Below are positions 19,058-28,671 of a stretch of 64,000 bases of DNA, piece by piece; the first letter of the stretch is position 1; each line of letters starts with the position of its first letter. The stretch covers positions 42,881 to 106,880 of the forward strand of contig JAHJLV010000034.1 of assembly GCA_018821535.1 (NCBI GenBank). Reading direction: 5' to 3'. Origin of the DNA: Pseudomonadota bacterium (lineage in GTDB: Bacteria; Desulfobacterota; Desulfobacteria; Desulfobacterales; Desulfobacteraceae). The notes beneath the pieces were generated by a model. It saw only the letters and a program-made list of their open reading frames with translations. It made no database searches and was not told where the DNA came from. Position numbers and translations under genes: made by a program.

Positions 19058-19869
19058 TGGAAAACATAACAGACCAGCGGCATATCATGCTCAGGGTAGA
19101 AGAAAAAAGAAGGGAAAGTCCGGCCTTTGCCACCCTGTTTTTTGACTATTGCCTGGCGTTTAAACCCGGACAGTTCATCATGGTCTGGATTCCGGGCATG
19201 GATGAAAAACCCTATACCATTTCCTATCATTCCAAAACCCGTTTTGCCATTACCATTGAGGCCAAAGGACTTTTTTCCCGCAAGGCAGTTTCTCTGGACA
19301 AAGGCGCACTGGTCGGTATTCGAGGCCCCTTTGGTAACGGATTTGATATTTACCCGGACTCATCTGCTGCAGTGATTGCCGGCGGATGCGGTATGGCACC
19401 TCTGGCAACCCTTGTGGAAAAACTGGGAAAAAACACGGTCTTCATCCACGGGGCCAGATCAAAAGACTATATTCTGTACCCGGACCGCTTTGATATTCAA
19501 AGACAGTTCTGCACAGATGACGGCAGCTTCGGGTACAAAGGGTTTGTAACTGATCTGCTCAAACAGCAGATTGAATCCGGCAGACAATTTGACCATGTAT
19601 ATGCCTGCGGCCCGGAAATCATGATGGCGGCTGTTTTTGATCTCTGCGAAGAACATCATATCCCCTGCCAGGTTTCTCTGGAAAGATATATGAGATGCGG
19701 ATTCGGGGTTTGCGGCGCCTGCGTGTGCGGCAGTCAGATCGTGTGTAAGGACGGGCCGGTTTTTAATTCAACTGCCCTTCGTGATATGGTGGATTTTAAT
19801 AAAAAAGCCCTGCTCAAATCCGGAAAAGAAGTGGATCTTTCCCTGTATTTCTCATGGCGCTGTCAATAA
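19057..19869 (+). CDS. pyrK: Dihydroorotate dehydrogenase B, electron-transfer subunit
   Basis: This is an FAD/[2Fe-2S] protein that passes electrons from the PyrD FMN to NAD+. KPYTISYHS is the FAD-binding motif, AGGCGMAPLATL the nucleotide-binding loop, and CGFGVCGACVCGSQIVC the [2Fe-2S] cluster site near the C-terminus. The 270-residue length is normal. Its start codon overlaps the pyrD stop. Confidence 0.92.
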   Translation: MENITDQRHIMLRVEEKRRESPAFATLFFDYCLAFKPGQFIMVWIPGMDEKPYTISYHSKTRFAITIEAKGLFSRKAVSLDKGALVGIRGPFGNGFDIYPDSSAAVIAGGCGMAPLATLVEKLGKNTVFIHGARSKDYILYPDRFDIQRQFCTDDGSFGYKGFVTDLLKQQIESGRQFDHVYACGPEIMMAAVFDLCEEHHIPCQVSLERYMRCGFGVCGACVCGSQIVCKDGPVFNSTALRDMVDFNKKALLKSGKEVDLSLYFSWRCQ

Positions 19870-19894
19870 TTGAGGTTGAAAAGGATCGTTGTAA

Positions 19895-20563
19895 ATGACG
19901 TATAAAGAAGAATTCATAGAATATCTGATTGAATGTGATGCACTCAAATTCGGAGAGTTTCAACTCAAAAGCGGCCGGATAGCTCCCTATTTTATCAATA
20001 CCGGCATGTTTGATACCGGCCGGAAAATTAAAAAACTGGGCCAGTTTTATGCCAGAGCCATCCAGGACCATTTTTCAACAGATTTTGATGGAATCTACGG
20101 CCCGGCCTACAAAGGCATCCCCCTGTGCATTTCTGCGGCCCAGGCACTTGCGGATTCGGGTATGGACAAAGGATATGTCTTTAACCGGAAAGAAGCCAAA
20201 ACCTATGCGGATAAAAGTGTGATTGTGGGCATGCCCCTGACCTCAGAGACCCGGCTGATCCTGGTGGACGATGTCATCACTTCCGGAAAGGCCATCAGAG
20301 AATCCCTTGACATTCTCAAGGCCTGCAGCAACCCGAAAGTCTGCGGCATTATCATCAGTGTCAACCGCCAGGAAAAGGGCAATACGGATAAAAATGCCTT
20401 AAAGGAAGTGGAGGAAATTCTGGGCATCCCCATCCATGCCATCGTCACCATAACAGATATAAAAACCTGTCTGCACAACAAAAAAATAAACGGTCAGATC
20501 CTGATTGATGATCAAATGCTTGCAAAAATAAATAATTATCTTGAAACATACGGCGCTGCGTAG
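19895..20563 (+). CDS. pyrE: Orotate phosphoribosyltransferase
   Basis: It converts orotate and PRPP to OMP. The PRPP-binding motif is clear (LILVDDVITSGKAIRES), as are FGEFQLKSGRIAPYFINTG at the N-terminus and YGPAYKGIPL in the middle. It lies 25 nt after pyrK, so pyrD-pyrK-pyrE form a pyrimidine operon covering the last two steps before UMP synthesis. pyrF is not in the window. Confidence 0.93.
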   Translation: MTYKEEFIEYLIECDALKFGEFQLKSGRIAPYFINTGMFDTGRKIKKLGQFYARAIQDHFSTDFDGIYGPAYKGIPLCISAAQALADSGMDKGYVFNRKEAKTYADKSVIVGMPLTSETRLILVDDVITSGKAIRESLDILKACSNPKVCGIIISVNRQEKGNTDKNALKEVEEILGIPIHAIVTITDIKTCLHNKKINGQILIDDQMLAKINNYLETYGAA

Positions 20564-20670
20564 CATAATAAAACATACCTGAACCTGGAACATCTCATTC
20601 TCACCCTGGAAAGGTGTATACAGCAGTTTAAGAATTGACCCGTTTATTGCAAGCCTGAGTGCGGAGAAAC

Positions 20671-21882
20671 ATGGAAGTTTTCGTTGCAAGACAGCCTGTT
20701 TTTACAAAACACAAAAAAATTTACGGCTATGAACTTTTATTCAGATCCGGAATCGAGAATGTATTTCCAAATATCGACGGCAATATCGCCACATCAAATC
20801 TGATATCAAATATCTTTTTCCCCTTTGACTTCAATGAGATTTTAGGCAATAAAAAGGGCCTGATCAATTTTACCAGGGAATTAATCCTGCAGAAAGTTCC
20901 GTCATTTCTTCCCAAAGATCAGTTCATCATCGAAGTCTTAGAAACTGTCATGCCTGAAGAAGATATATTATCGGCATTGTCAAATTACAAGAGCAGCGGA
21001 TACAGCATTGCGCTGGACGATTTTGTATATCATAAAAAATTTGATCCCATGATTGAACTCTGCCAGATCATTAAGTTTGATATACGGGAAACGCCTCTGG
21101 ATGATCTTTTAGATATCATTGATGAGGTTAAATCTAAATTTAAAATCAAACTTCTGGCTGAAAAAGTGGAAACCCATGAAGAATTTAACACCGCAAAAAA
21201 AATGGGATTTCACTATTTTCAAGGATATTTTTTTTCAAAACCCGAGGTTCTGTCCACCACGGGAATATCGCCCAACCAGATAACAAAACTCAAACTGATC
21301 AACGAAATCCGCCAGAAAGAATTAAATTTCAGACGGATTGAAACTTTTATTAAAAATGATGCTCCGGTATCGTTTCGGCTGATGAAATATGTAAACTCTG
21401 TGTATTTTAACCGGAAAATCACCATTGATACGATTAAAGACGCCATCGCCTATATCGGAGAAGATGAGCTTCGAAAATTTATCAACGTGGTTGTTATTGC
21501 AGGCTTAGGCGCAGCCAAACCCAATGAGCTGGTCAGAGCATCCATTGTCAGAGCCAGGATGTGTGAAAAATTCAGTACGGTTTTCAATACCAAATTTACC
21601 GTGGACGAACTGTTCACACTGGGCCTTTTTTCTCTCATGGATGCCCTGCTGGACTGCAGAATGGAAGATATTCTTTCAAATATTTCTTTTTCAGACAAGA
21701 TGAAAAACGCCCTGATGGGAAATGACCGGGAATTCAGCCGGATGCTGGATATTATTATCGGCTTTGAAACCGGCAACTGGGAAAATGCCATATTCAAGGC
21801 AATGGCCGGCTCTGCCATTGAGGCACAGTTTCCGGAAATGTATTTTACTGCCGTAAAAATGGCCAATGCCTTCTACTGCTGA
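20671..21882 (+). CDS. EAL-HDOD two-domain signalling protein (YuxH-like)
   Basis: The ATG at 20671 (MEVFVARQPVF) is preferred over a GTG four codons upstream: it follows GCGGAGAAAC and gives the family N-terminus. The first ~200 residues form an EAL-like domain (YELLFRSG, IALDDFVYH, KLLAEKVET, GFHYFQGYFFSKP). Several acidic catalytic residues of true c-di-GMP phosphodiesterases look altered, so activity is doubtful. The C-terminal half is HDOD (SFRLMKYVNSVYFNRK, IGEDELRKFINVVVIAG). Such proteins are regulatory scaffolds. No partner is evident here. Confidence 0.85.
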   Translation: MEVFVARQPVFTKHKKIYGYELLFRSGIENVFPNIDGNIATSNLISNIFFPFDFNEILGNKKGLINFTRELILQKVPSFLPKDQFIIEVLETVMPEEDILSALSNYKSSGYSIALDDFVYHKKFDPMIELCQIIKFDIRETPLDDLLDIIDEVKSKFKIKLLAEKVETHEEFNTAKKMGFHYFQGYFFSKPEVLSTTGISPNQITKLKLINEIRQKELNFRRIETFIKNDAPVSFRLMKYVNSVYFNRKITIDTIKDAIAYIGEDELRKFINVVVIAGLGAAKPNELVRASIVRARMCEKFSTVFNTKFTVDELFTLGLFSLMDALLDCRMEDILSNISFSDKMKNALMGNDREFSRMLDIIIGFETGNWENAIFKAMAGSAIEAQFPEMYFTAVKMANAFYC

Positions 21883-21929
21883 CCCATTAAAAAAAATAAT
21901 ACGATATTGACCTTATTCAGGAGTACAAA

Positions 21930-22751
21930 ATGACTGCGCTTTTTATTGACAAATCTAAATTTATCATCACCATCGAGGTTGTGCCGCCTTTGGGAAATGA
22001 TCCCAACCCCTTGCTGGACAAACTGTGCCAGCTTGACGGGTCAAAATTTGATGCCTTCAGTGTGGCCTCAAACCCTGTGGCAAAGCCCAGAATGTCTGCC
22101 ATGGTCTTTGCCCATCTGGCACAAAAAGCGACGCAAAAACCGGCCATCCTTCATTTCACCATCCGGGATCACAACCGGCTGGGCCTTCAAAGTGAACTGT
22201 GGGGCGCAAAAGCCCTGGGCATTGATACCGTGATTGTTGTAACAGGAGATCCTTCTGCGCCAAAAGCGGATCTGCAAACCTCAACCGTATGTGATCTCAG
22301 TGTTTTTGAACTGATAGAAACCGCCCGGAATGCCGACCTTTATACCGGTGCTGTGCTGGATTTCCGCCCGGAGGTCAATGGTCTTTTACATGAAGCAAAA
22401 CGACTGGAAAAAAAAGTGGCCTCCGGCGCTCAATTCATTGTTACCCAGCCGGTGTATGATGAAACCACGGCAACAAAAATTCATGCTGCGACAAAACATC
22501 TGGGCGTTCCGATTCTCATGGGAATCCTTCCGTTATTATCCTTCAGGCATGCTGTATTTCTGCATGACAAGGTGGATGGCATTGCTGTGCCGCAGAATTT
22601 AAGAAAACAGATGGAAGACAGCAAGGATCCGGTTCACACAGGGATTGATCAGTCAAAGCAGATGCTCAAACTGGCCCGGCAGATGTTTTCAGGCGCCTGT
22701 GTCATGCCGCCCTTTGACCGGTTTGATATTTTAAATCAGATTTTACGTTAA
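21930..22751 (+). CDS. metF: Methylenetetrahydrofolate reductase (MetF family)
   Basis: This 273-residue TIM-barrel protein has FIITIEVVPPLGNDPNP at the start with the catalytic-type Glu, DTVIVVTGDPSAPK and GAQFIVTQPVYDE, all characteristic of MTHFR. It interconverts methylene- and methyl-tetrahydrofolate. In a sulfate reducer it could serve methionine synthesis or the methyl branch of the Wood-Ljungdahl pathway; the window does not decide. There is no MetV or other carbon-monoxide-pathway gene nearby. A good AGGAG precedes the ATG. It is convergent with the CheY-like gene, with only 3 nt between stops. Confidence 0.88.
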   Translation: MTALFIDKSKFIITIEVVPPLGNDPNPLLDKLCQLDGSKFDAFSVASNPVAKPRMSAMVFAHLAQKATQKPAILHFTIRDHNRLGLQSELWGAKALGIDTVIVVTGDPSAPKADLQTSTVCDLSVFELIETARNADLYTGAVLDFRPEVNGLLHEAKRLEKKVASGAQFIVTQPVYDETTATKIHAATKHLGVPILMGILPLLSFRHAVFLHDKVDGIAVPQNLRKQMEDSKDPVHTGIDQSKQMLKLARQMFSGACVMPPFDRFDILNQILR

Positions 22752-22754
22752 AAA

Positions 22755-23162
22755 TTATTCGATACCCTGTTTATTTTTAGAATAGATAACCCGCTTGAGT
22801 TCATTCACAAATAGATTTTCCGTTATGGGTTTGACAATATAACTGTCAACCCCCATGGAAAGGGCTGTGTTCATGGTTTTCTGAATCGCTTCCACCGTCA
22901 GCATGACAAAGGGAATGTCTTTAAACTGTGCATCGGCTTTGACAATACGCAAAAATTCCATGCCATCCATATCAGGCATGTTCAAATCCGAGATAATCAG
23001 ATCGATTTTCTGCTTTTTTACCACAGCCAGCGCTTCATTCCCGTCTTCTGCCTCGACAAACCGGTTGAATCCGGCATTTTCCAAAAATTTCATGACAATG
23101 CGCCGCATGGAAGCACTGTCATCCACAATTAAAATTGGCATATCCAGATTGATGTCTTCCAT
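22755..23162 (-). CDS. Single-domain response regulator (CheY-like)
   Basis: The 135-residue receiver has VDDSASMRR, the phosphoacceptor Asp in LIISDLNMPDMDG, Thr in FVMLTVE and Lys in YIVKPITENLF. It has no output domain, so it works through protein contacts, for instance in chemotaxis or a phosphorelay. No cognate kinase is next to it; the hybrid kinase at 15530 is 5 kb away. A Nudix gene lies 26 nt upstream on the same strand, so the two may be cotranscribed. Confidence 0.9.
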   Translation of the reverse strand: MEDINLDMPILIVDDSASMRRIVMKFLENAGFNRFVEAEDGNEALAVVKKQKIDLIISDLNMPDMDGMEFLRIVKADAQFKDIPFVMLTVEAIQKTMNTALSMGVDSYIVKPITENLFVNELKRVIYSKNKQGIE

Positions 23163-23188
23163 TTTTCTATCCTTTACAAAAATTTACC

Positions 23189-23749
23189 CTATTTAATATC
23201 AAAGATTCTGAAATGATATTGACCGGTTGTCCTGCGATCCTCAAAATAATGTTCAAGGGTCTGTCTGATCACCCTGAATGCAATATCATCCCAGGGGATC
23301 TCTTTTTCATCAAACAGACGAACCTCTGTGCTTTCACTGGTCGGCCCGAAATCCGTGGTAACCAGTTTTGCCCGGAACATGAAATACACCTGACTGACAA
23401 ATGCGATATTAAACAGCCGGTAGGGCGCTATGATCTCAACCCTTGCTCTTGTCTCTTCTCGTGTTTCCCGCAAAGCGCCATCCTGAACAGATTCTTTGTC
23501 TTCCAGAAACCCTGCCGGCAAAGTCCATCTGCCTTTCTGGGGCTCTATATTTCTTTTGCATAATAAAATCTGCCCCTCCAGCTCAGGAATACACCCCACC
23601 ACCATTTTAGGATTAATATAGTGAACATTGCCGCAATCGGTACATACTGAACGGATATGATCATCATCAACGGGAATTTTCTCTTCAACCGGAGACCCGC
23701 AGGCTGTGCAGAATTTTATCGGGGGCAATACCATGGATTCCTTTGCCAA
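23189..23749 (-). CDS. Nudix hydrolase with N-terminal zinc ribbon
   Basis: Residues ~12-45 hold two Cys pairs (FCTACGSP and SVCTDCGNVHYINPKMVVGC) forming a zinc ribbon. The Nudix box follows (GFLEDKESVQDGALRETREETRARV: G-x5-E-x7-REx2EE). This arrangement resembles NudC/YjaD-like and related ADP-ribose or NAD hydrolases. The exact substrate is not deducible. At 186 residues it is shorter than NADH pyrophosphatases, which also carry an extra N-terminal domain. Confidence 0.87.
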   Translation of the reverse strand: MAKESMVLPPIKFCTACGSPVEEKIPVDDDHIRSVCTDCGNVHYINPKMVVGCIPELEGQILLCKRNIEPQKGRWTLPAGFLEDKESVQDGALRETREETRARVEIIAPYRLFNIAFVSQVYFMFRAKLVTTDFGPTSESTEVRLFDEKEIPWDDIAFRVIRQTLEHYFEDRRTTGQYHFRIFDIK

Positions 23750-23835
23750 ATGGCTTTTATAGTCACAAGATCTTTATCATCACTGTCTTTTATTAGTACC
23801 GTTTTTAAGAAAGGATCGCAAGAAAAGAAATCTGA

Positions 23836-24711
23836 CTATTTTTCATCTGCAATATCCCATAAGGCTTTGATTCTTGGATTGGAAAGGTTTTTTCTGCGGG
23901 TGCACAGCCCTAAAACAAACTGCGGCAGCGCAGGTGTTTCATCCAGAATTTCAACCTGGTTCAAAAACGGACTTTTTTCCAGAACCAGACGGGGGAGCAG
24001 GCCGATGCCATACCCAAGCGTGACCATGACAATAATGGCTTCATTTCCTGCGACCTGAGAATAAATTTTAGGAACAAAATTTTCAGTGGCCAGCCACTGA
24101 TCTATCCGATCCCGGCTCAGGCCGTGTCCAGGGATAATCAAGGGTGTTTTTTCCCAGTCAATCTGCCCTGATTTGCGCACAATCACATCCGGCTGCGCAA
24201 GCGGGGCAATAAAAACCAGAGGTGTGCTGGACAAGGTTTTAAACTGCAGGTTTTTAGGCAGGAAGTCCGGTTTTGCAGCAATCACCACATCTGCATCCTG
24301 GGTAGCCAGTTTCTGCAGTGCCCTTGCCGCATCTCCTGTTTCAAGGTGGACCCGGACACGGGGATGACGTTTGCGATATTGCGCCATGATATCCGGGAAA
24401 ATTCCGTATGCGGCCGTCACGGAACAATACAGCGTCAATTCACCATCCAGAACATCTTTTGAAGACAGTTCATTTGATAATTGGTCCCTTCGCTGCAGAA
24501 CATCATCTGCATATTTTTTAAATGCAATTCCAGCCCGGGTCAGCGCAACAGTCCTGTTATCCCGGATAAACAGTTTTTCACCCAGCTCTGATTCCAGCCG
24601 CTGAATCACACGGGTGAGTGCAGATGGTGTAATATAGCAGGCCTGACTGGTTCTGGCAAAATGCAGGGTGCCTGCAAGATGTCTGAACAATTTCAAGTTT
24701 CGAATATCCAT
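23836..24711 (-). CDS. LysR-family regulator, IlvY-like
   Basis: The start at 24711 (MDIRNLKLFRHLA) matches the IlvY N-terminus; a GTG six codons upstream is also in frame. The winged HTH has FARTSQACYITPSALTRVIQRLESELGEKLFIRDNRTVALT, close to E. coli IlvY. The effector domain follows. IlvY activates ilvC with acetolactate or acetohydroxybutyrate as inducer, but no ilvC is present here. Instead the gene is divergent from an acyl-CoA ligase with a ~170-nt gap, the usual layout for a LysR target, so this copy may control that ligase. Confidence 0.82.
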   Translation of the reverse strand: MDIRNLKLFRHLAGTLHFARTSQACYITPSALTRVIQRLESELGEKLFIRDNRTVALTRAGIAFKKYADDVLQRRDQLSNELSSKDVLDGELTLYCSVTAAYGIFPDIMAQYRKRHPRVRVHLETGDAARALQKLATQDADVVIAAKPDFLPKNLQFKTLSSTPLVFIAPLAQPDVIVRKSGQIDWEKTPLIIPGHGLSRDRIDQWLATENFVPKIYSQVAGNEAIIVMVTLGYGIGLLPRLVLEKSPFLNQVEILDETPALPQFVLGLCTRRKNLSNPRIKALWDIADEK

Positions 24712-24829
24712 GGCTGACGATACTATCACGGCATTTCACATTTCGCAACAATACAAATTTATAAAGCTGCTGTCTGCAACAAAACGATTTGCATTTTAAG
24801 ACTTGACACCTTCCGCCAAATATATAAAA

Positions 24830-24850
24830 ATGCAAAATATAATTCTGCAT
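24830..24850. promoter_or_regulatory. Candidate LysR-type T-N11-A binding site
   Basis: ATGCA (24830-24834) and TGCAT (24846-24850) form an inverted repeat around an 11-nt AT-rich core, centred ~45 nt before the ligase start and in the shared regulator/ligase gap. A TATAAT at 24838-24843 lies inside it, so binding would touch the -10 region. Confidence 0.35.
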
Positions 24851-24884
24851 AGCAAAATAAATTTTCCCAAAATGGAGAACACTT

Positions 24885-26798
24885 ATGGCGAATTCTTCCA
24901 GCAACAAACCCGCAGACCAGGCAATCAATGAAATTACCACCTATGAAAAACAAGCGCTTGGCCAAAGATTTCCCGTCACCAATACCTACCAGCTAATCCA
25001 GCAGACAAAACATAAGTTTGGAAAAAATTTTGCCCTGGCCCAGCTGTACACTGCAGAAAAGGATGAAATGCCTCAATACCTGACATTTGACCAGTTCACC
25101 CGGAAAACACGGCAGATGGCCGGCCTCTTAAAAAAACTGGGGGTGAAACGAAATGATGCGGTTACCATTTTGCTGCCCACCCTCATGGAAAATCATATCG
25201 CATTCTGGGGAAGCCAGGCCGTGGCTATTGCAAATCCGATCAACCATTTTCTGGATGCGGATCTGATCTGTGACATCATGAATGAGGTAAACTCAAAAAT
25301 ACTGATCACCCTTGCGCCCAAAGACAGTCTGAACCTGAGCAAAAAAGCATCTGAAATCATTGCAAAGGTTCCGGGCCTGACCCATGTCCTTCTGACAACA
25401 GACCGTGCGGATAAAACAGTTGATATCCAGGAATTTAAAAACCTTTGCCTGGACCCTTTGAATATGGGGTCGGAGATTCAAATTCTTGATTTCAGCCAGG
25501 CGCTTGAAGAACAGGCAGATACATCTTTGCCGGAGGAAATGCCGATAAACTCGACAGATACTGCCATTTATTTTCATACCGGCGGCACCACGGGCAAGCC
25601 CAAAATTGCCATGCTCTCCCATGCCAGTGTCAGTTTTGTTGCTCAGGTTTATGCGGATTTCAATCACCATCATGGACCGTCCGCCTCTTTGAATGCCCTG
25701 CCCCTGTTTCATGTATTTGGAACCATTGCCGCATCTCTTGCGGTTTTTCTCCAGGGCCGGTGTGTGGTCATGATGACCCCCACAGGGTTTCGCAACCCCA
25801 ATGTGGTCAAAAACTGGTGGCATTTTGTGGAATATTTCAAGGTTGCCTGGTTTGCCACCGTGCCCACCATTATGAATGCACTTCTTGAAATTCCAGTGGG
25901 CAACCATAATATTGACTGCCTTAAATATGTAAACAGCGGATCAGCGCCGCTGTCTGTCAACCTGAAAAATACCTTTGCCAGAAAATTCAATGTCACCGTG
26001 GTCAGCGGATACGGGATGACAGAATCCAGCTGCCTTATTTCCAGATGTCTTTACGGGTATGACACCCCTGCAGATACTGTGGGCTTGAGAATTCCGTACA
26101 CCCGGCTCATTACTGCAAAAATCATCGGCAATACCATTGAAAGCATCTGCGAGCCCGGCGAACCCGGTGTGGTGCTGGTAAAAGGCCCCAATATATTCAA
26201 AGGGTATCTGAACCCGGCGGAAAACAAAAAAGCATGGACAGATACAGACTGGTTTAATACCGGAGATATCGGCATTCTTGATAAAGACCAGTACCTTCAG
26301 CTTACCGGCCGGGCCAAAGACCTGATCATCCGGGGCGGGCATAATATTGACCCGCAGGGTATTGAAATTCCCCTTGAAAAACACCCGGCAGTTTCCCAGG
26401 CAATTGCTGTGGGCCAGCCCGATGCCCACGCCGGAGAAATTCCCATCGTCTATGTCTGTTTAAAAGCCGGTCATTGTGCAACAGAAGATGAATTGCTGAC
26501 CTATTGCCGGCAGCACATCTCAGAATCTGCGGCGGTTCCCAAAAGAGTGATCCTGCTTGATAAAATGCCGCTGACAGCTGTTGGAAAAATTTCAAAACCT
26601 GTTCTGCGCAATCAGGCCACAGAATATGCGGTTAATCATGTGCTGGAAACAGCAGGCATCCATGCAAAAGCCTTAAGCGCAGAAAACAATCCCCAAAAAG
26701 GCCAGGTGGTTCATATTTCACTTTCCTCAAAAAAACTGAAAGACCCGGCGCAAAAACTGCTGACCGGATTTCCTGTTATCATTGAATTTGATTCATAA
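24885..26798 (+). CDS. AMP-forming acyl-CoA synthetase / acyl-AMP ligase
   Basis: This 637-residue ANL-superfamily enzyme has the P-loop YFHTGGTTGKPKIAMLSH, the adenylate motif SGYGMTESS, the hinge region LTGRAKDLIIRGGHNIDP, and the catalytic Lys near the C-terminus in AVGKISKPVLR. It activates a carboxylic acid with ATP, normally forming the CoA thioester. A medium- or long-chain fatty acid is likely, given the FadD-like length, but the substrate is not determined. About 50 residues follow the catalytic Lys, slightly more than usual. A GGAG site precedes the ATG. Confidence 0.85.
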   Translation: MANSSSNKPADQAINEITTYEKQALGQRFPVTNTYQLIQQTKHKFGKNFALAQLYTAEKDEMPQYLTFDQFTRKTRQMAGLLKKLGVKRNDAVTILLPTLMENHIAFWGSQAVAIANPINHFLDADLICDIMNEVNSKILITLAPKDSLNLSKKASEIIAKVPGLTHVLLTTDRADKTVDIQEFKNLCLDPLNMGSEIQILDFSQALEEQADTSLPEEMPINSTDTAIYFHTGGTTGKPKIAMLSHASVSFVAQVYADFNHHHGPSASLNALPLFHVFGTIAASLAVFLQGRCVVMMTPTGFRNPNVVKNWWHFVEYFKVAWFATVPTIMNALLEIPVGNHNIDCLKYVNSGSAPLSVNLKNTFARKFNVTVVSGYGMTESSCLISRCLYGYDTPADTVGLRIPYTRLITAKIIGNTIESICEPGEPGVVLVKGPNIFKGYLNPAENKKAWTDTDWFNTGDIGILDKDQYLQLTGRAKDLIIRGGHNIDPQGIEIPLEKHPAVSQAIAVGQPDAHAGEIPIVYVCLKAGHCATEDELLTYCRQHISESAAVPKRVILLDKMPLTAVGKISKPVLRNQATEYAVNHVLETAGIHAKALSAENNPQKGQVVHISLSSKKLKDPAQKLLTGFPVIIEFDS

Positions 26799-26847
26799 AA
26801 TTGGTATTACCCAGATGAATTCATCTTAAAATTATTTGGGAAACACT

Positions 26848-27705
26848 ATGCAATTTAAAAATATCACCTATTCTATCCCCTGGAATCTGTTTTTGATCAC
26901 CCTGGGAAGCATTATCTTCAGCATCGGGCTTAAAGCCATTGTGATTCCCAACGGCATGATCACCGGCGGCTTTTCCGGCGCAGGAATCCTTATTTATTAT
27001 TACAGCGGTATTTTTACGCCAGGTATCTGGTATCTTTTGTTAAATATTCCCATCTTTATTCTGGGCTGGATCTTTGTCAGCAAACGCTTTTTGCTCTACA
27101 GTCTTTACGGGGCGGTGATCATCACCATTGCCATTGATCTTATCCAGTTTGAAATTGCACTTAAGGATCTGATGCTGGCAACAATTGCAGGCGGCGCTGT
27201 GCTCGGCGCCGGAGCCGGTATTGTTTTCAGATCCCTTGGATCTGTCGGTGGAAACGATATAATCGCAATTATATTAAATCAGAAATTCGGTATCCGGATC
27301 GGAACCTACAATTTCTGTTTTAATCTGATTCTTTTTCTTTGCAGTTTCGGATCACTGAACACAGAACTGATATTGTATTCCATGACCATGAGTTATATCA
27401 CATCCCAGGTGATTGAATACTGCATTACCATGTTCAACCAGAGAAAAACCATCTTTATTGTTTCCGACAAACCCAAAGAAATAGCAGCGCAGATTCTGAC
27501 CAATCTTAAAAGAGGCGCCACGTTTATAAAAGGAGAAGGCACTTACACCGGCCGCCCCAAAGACATCATACTGACCGTGGTCAACACTTTTCAGATCAAA
27601 CGGGTTGAAGAAATCGTCTTCACCATTGATCCGGACGCTTTTTTAATTACTGAAAACACGTTTAACGTTCTTGGGAAAGGGTTCTCACAAAGAAAGGTGT
27701 ATTAA
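26848..27705 (+). CDS. YitT family membrane protein (DUF161/DUF2179)
   Basis: ATG at 26848 (MQFKNITYSIPW) is chosen over an in-frame TTG at 26836. Five or six hydrophobic segments contain IVIPNGMITGGFSGAGI and SVGGNDIIAIIL, typical of the YitT membrane repeat. The last ~85 residues form the soluble DUF2179 domain (KPKEIAAQILTNLKRGATFIKGEGTYTGRPKDIILTVV). The transport or signalling role of this family is unknown. It is followed after one base by the cation exporter gene, suggesting a two-gene unit. Confidence 0.85.
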   Translation: MQFKNITYSIPWNLFLITLGSIIFSIGLKAIVIPNGMITGGFSGAGILIYYYSGIFTPGIWYLLLNIPIFILGWIFVSKRFLLYSLYGAVIITIAIDLIQFEIALKDLMLATIAGGAVLGAGAGIVFRSLGSVGGNDIIAIILNQKFGIRIGTYNFCFNLILFLCSFGSLNTELILYSMTMSYITSQVIEYCITMFNQRKTIFIVSDKPKEIAAQILTNLKRGATFIKGEGTYTGRPKDIILTVVNTFQIKRVEEIVFTIDPDAFLITENTFNVLGKGFSQRKVY

Positions 27706-27706
27706 A

Positions 27707-28636
27707 ATGAAAACCGACTGCCATACCCAAAAACACGCCTTGCCGTCACAAAGAAACGAAAAAGCCACGTTCATTGTGGTTGTCATCACCCTGGTGACCA
27801 TGTTTGTGGAGATTATTGCAGGAATTATAAGCGGATCCATGGCGCTTTTATCTGACGGGATTCACATGGGAACCCATGCGGTTGCATTGTTTATCACGTT
27901 GATCGCCTATGTTTTTGCAAGAAGACACATCCATAATGCCACATACAGCTTCGGCACCGGAAAAATCGGTGTGCTTGCAGGATACACCAATGCCATCCTT
28001 CTGCTGATCGCAGGCCTTGCCATGGCAGTTGAATCCATAAAAAGAATTATCCATCCGGTGGATATCCTTTTTGACCAGGCCATCATCGTTGCCATCATCG
28101 GCCTGATGGTGAATATTGTTTCAGCATATATTCTGGGCCATGGCAGCTCTAAAAGCACTCACGATCACCATGAACATCACCACGGCCAGGATCATTCCCA
28201 TCATATTCATCAGGATCATAACCTGAAAGCCGCATATCTTCATGTCATCACCGATGCTCTGACATCACTGCTTGCGATTTTTGCCCTGCTGATTGCCAAA
28301 TTTGCAGGTTTTATCTGGGCAGACCCCATTGTCGGAATTCTGGGGGCCATTGTGATTGCAAAATGGGCCATCGGTCTGTTAAGGCAGACCAGCAGTGTTT
28401 TGCTGGACAAAGGGGACTATTCTGATGAGATTGAAGCCATCCGGTCACAGATTGAGTCTGACACAACCCATGTCAAGGATGTTCATTTGTGGAAGATTTC
28501 CGAAAATGAGCGGTCGCTGATTCTCAGTATTGAATCCACGGCTGACAGGCCGCCGGAACACTATTATGAAAAGCTGAAAACCATTGGCAGGTATGATCAT
28601 ATCACCGTTGAAATCAACAGGATCACCACCAGATAA
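27707..28636 (+). CDS. Cation diffusion facilitator, DmeF-like
   Basis: ATG at 27707 is favoured over an upstream TTG that would overlap YitT, because GAAAGGTG sits 8 nt before it. Six hydrophobic segments carry the metal motifs: SDGIHMGTHAVAL in helix 2 and HVITDALTS in helix 5. A His-rich loop (HDHHEHHHGQDHSHHIHQDH) lies between them, followed by a cytoplasmic C-terminal domain. The HMGTHA form is typical of DmeF-type divalent metal exporters (Co/Ni/Zn). It probably exports excess divalent metal in exchange for protons. Confidence 0.9.
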   Translation: MKTDCHTQKHALPSQRNEKATFIVVVITLVTMFVEIIAGIISGSMALLSDGIHMGTHAVALFITLIAYVFARRHIHNATYSFGTGKIGVLAGYTNAILLLIAGLAMAVESIKRIIHPVDILFDQAIIVAIIGLMVNIVSAYILGHGSSKSTHDHHEHHHGQDHSHHIHQDHNLKAAYLHVITDALTSLLAIFALLIAKFAGFIWADPIVGILGAIVIAKWAIGLLRQTSSVLLDKGDYSDEIEAIRSQIESDTTHVKDVHLWKISENERSLILSIESTADRPPEHYYEKLKTIGRYDHITVEINRITTR

Positions 28637-28671
28637 GGCCCATCTGTATTTTCTGTTTTTATTTTCTGCTT

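Noticed and set aside
22752..22754. Terminator between convergent metF and the CheY-like gene
   Set aside because: Only 3 nt separate the stop codons and no hairpin was visible.
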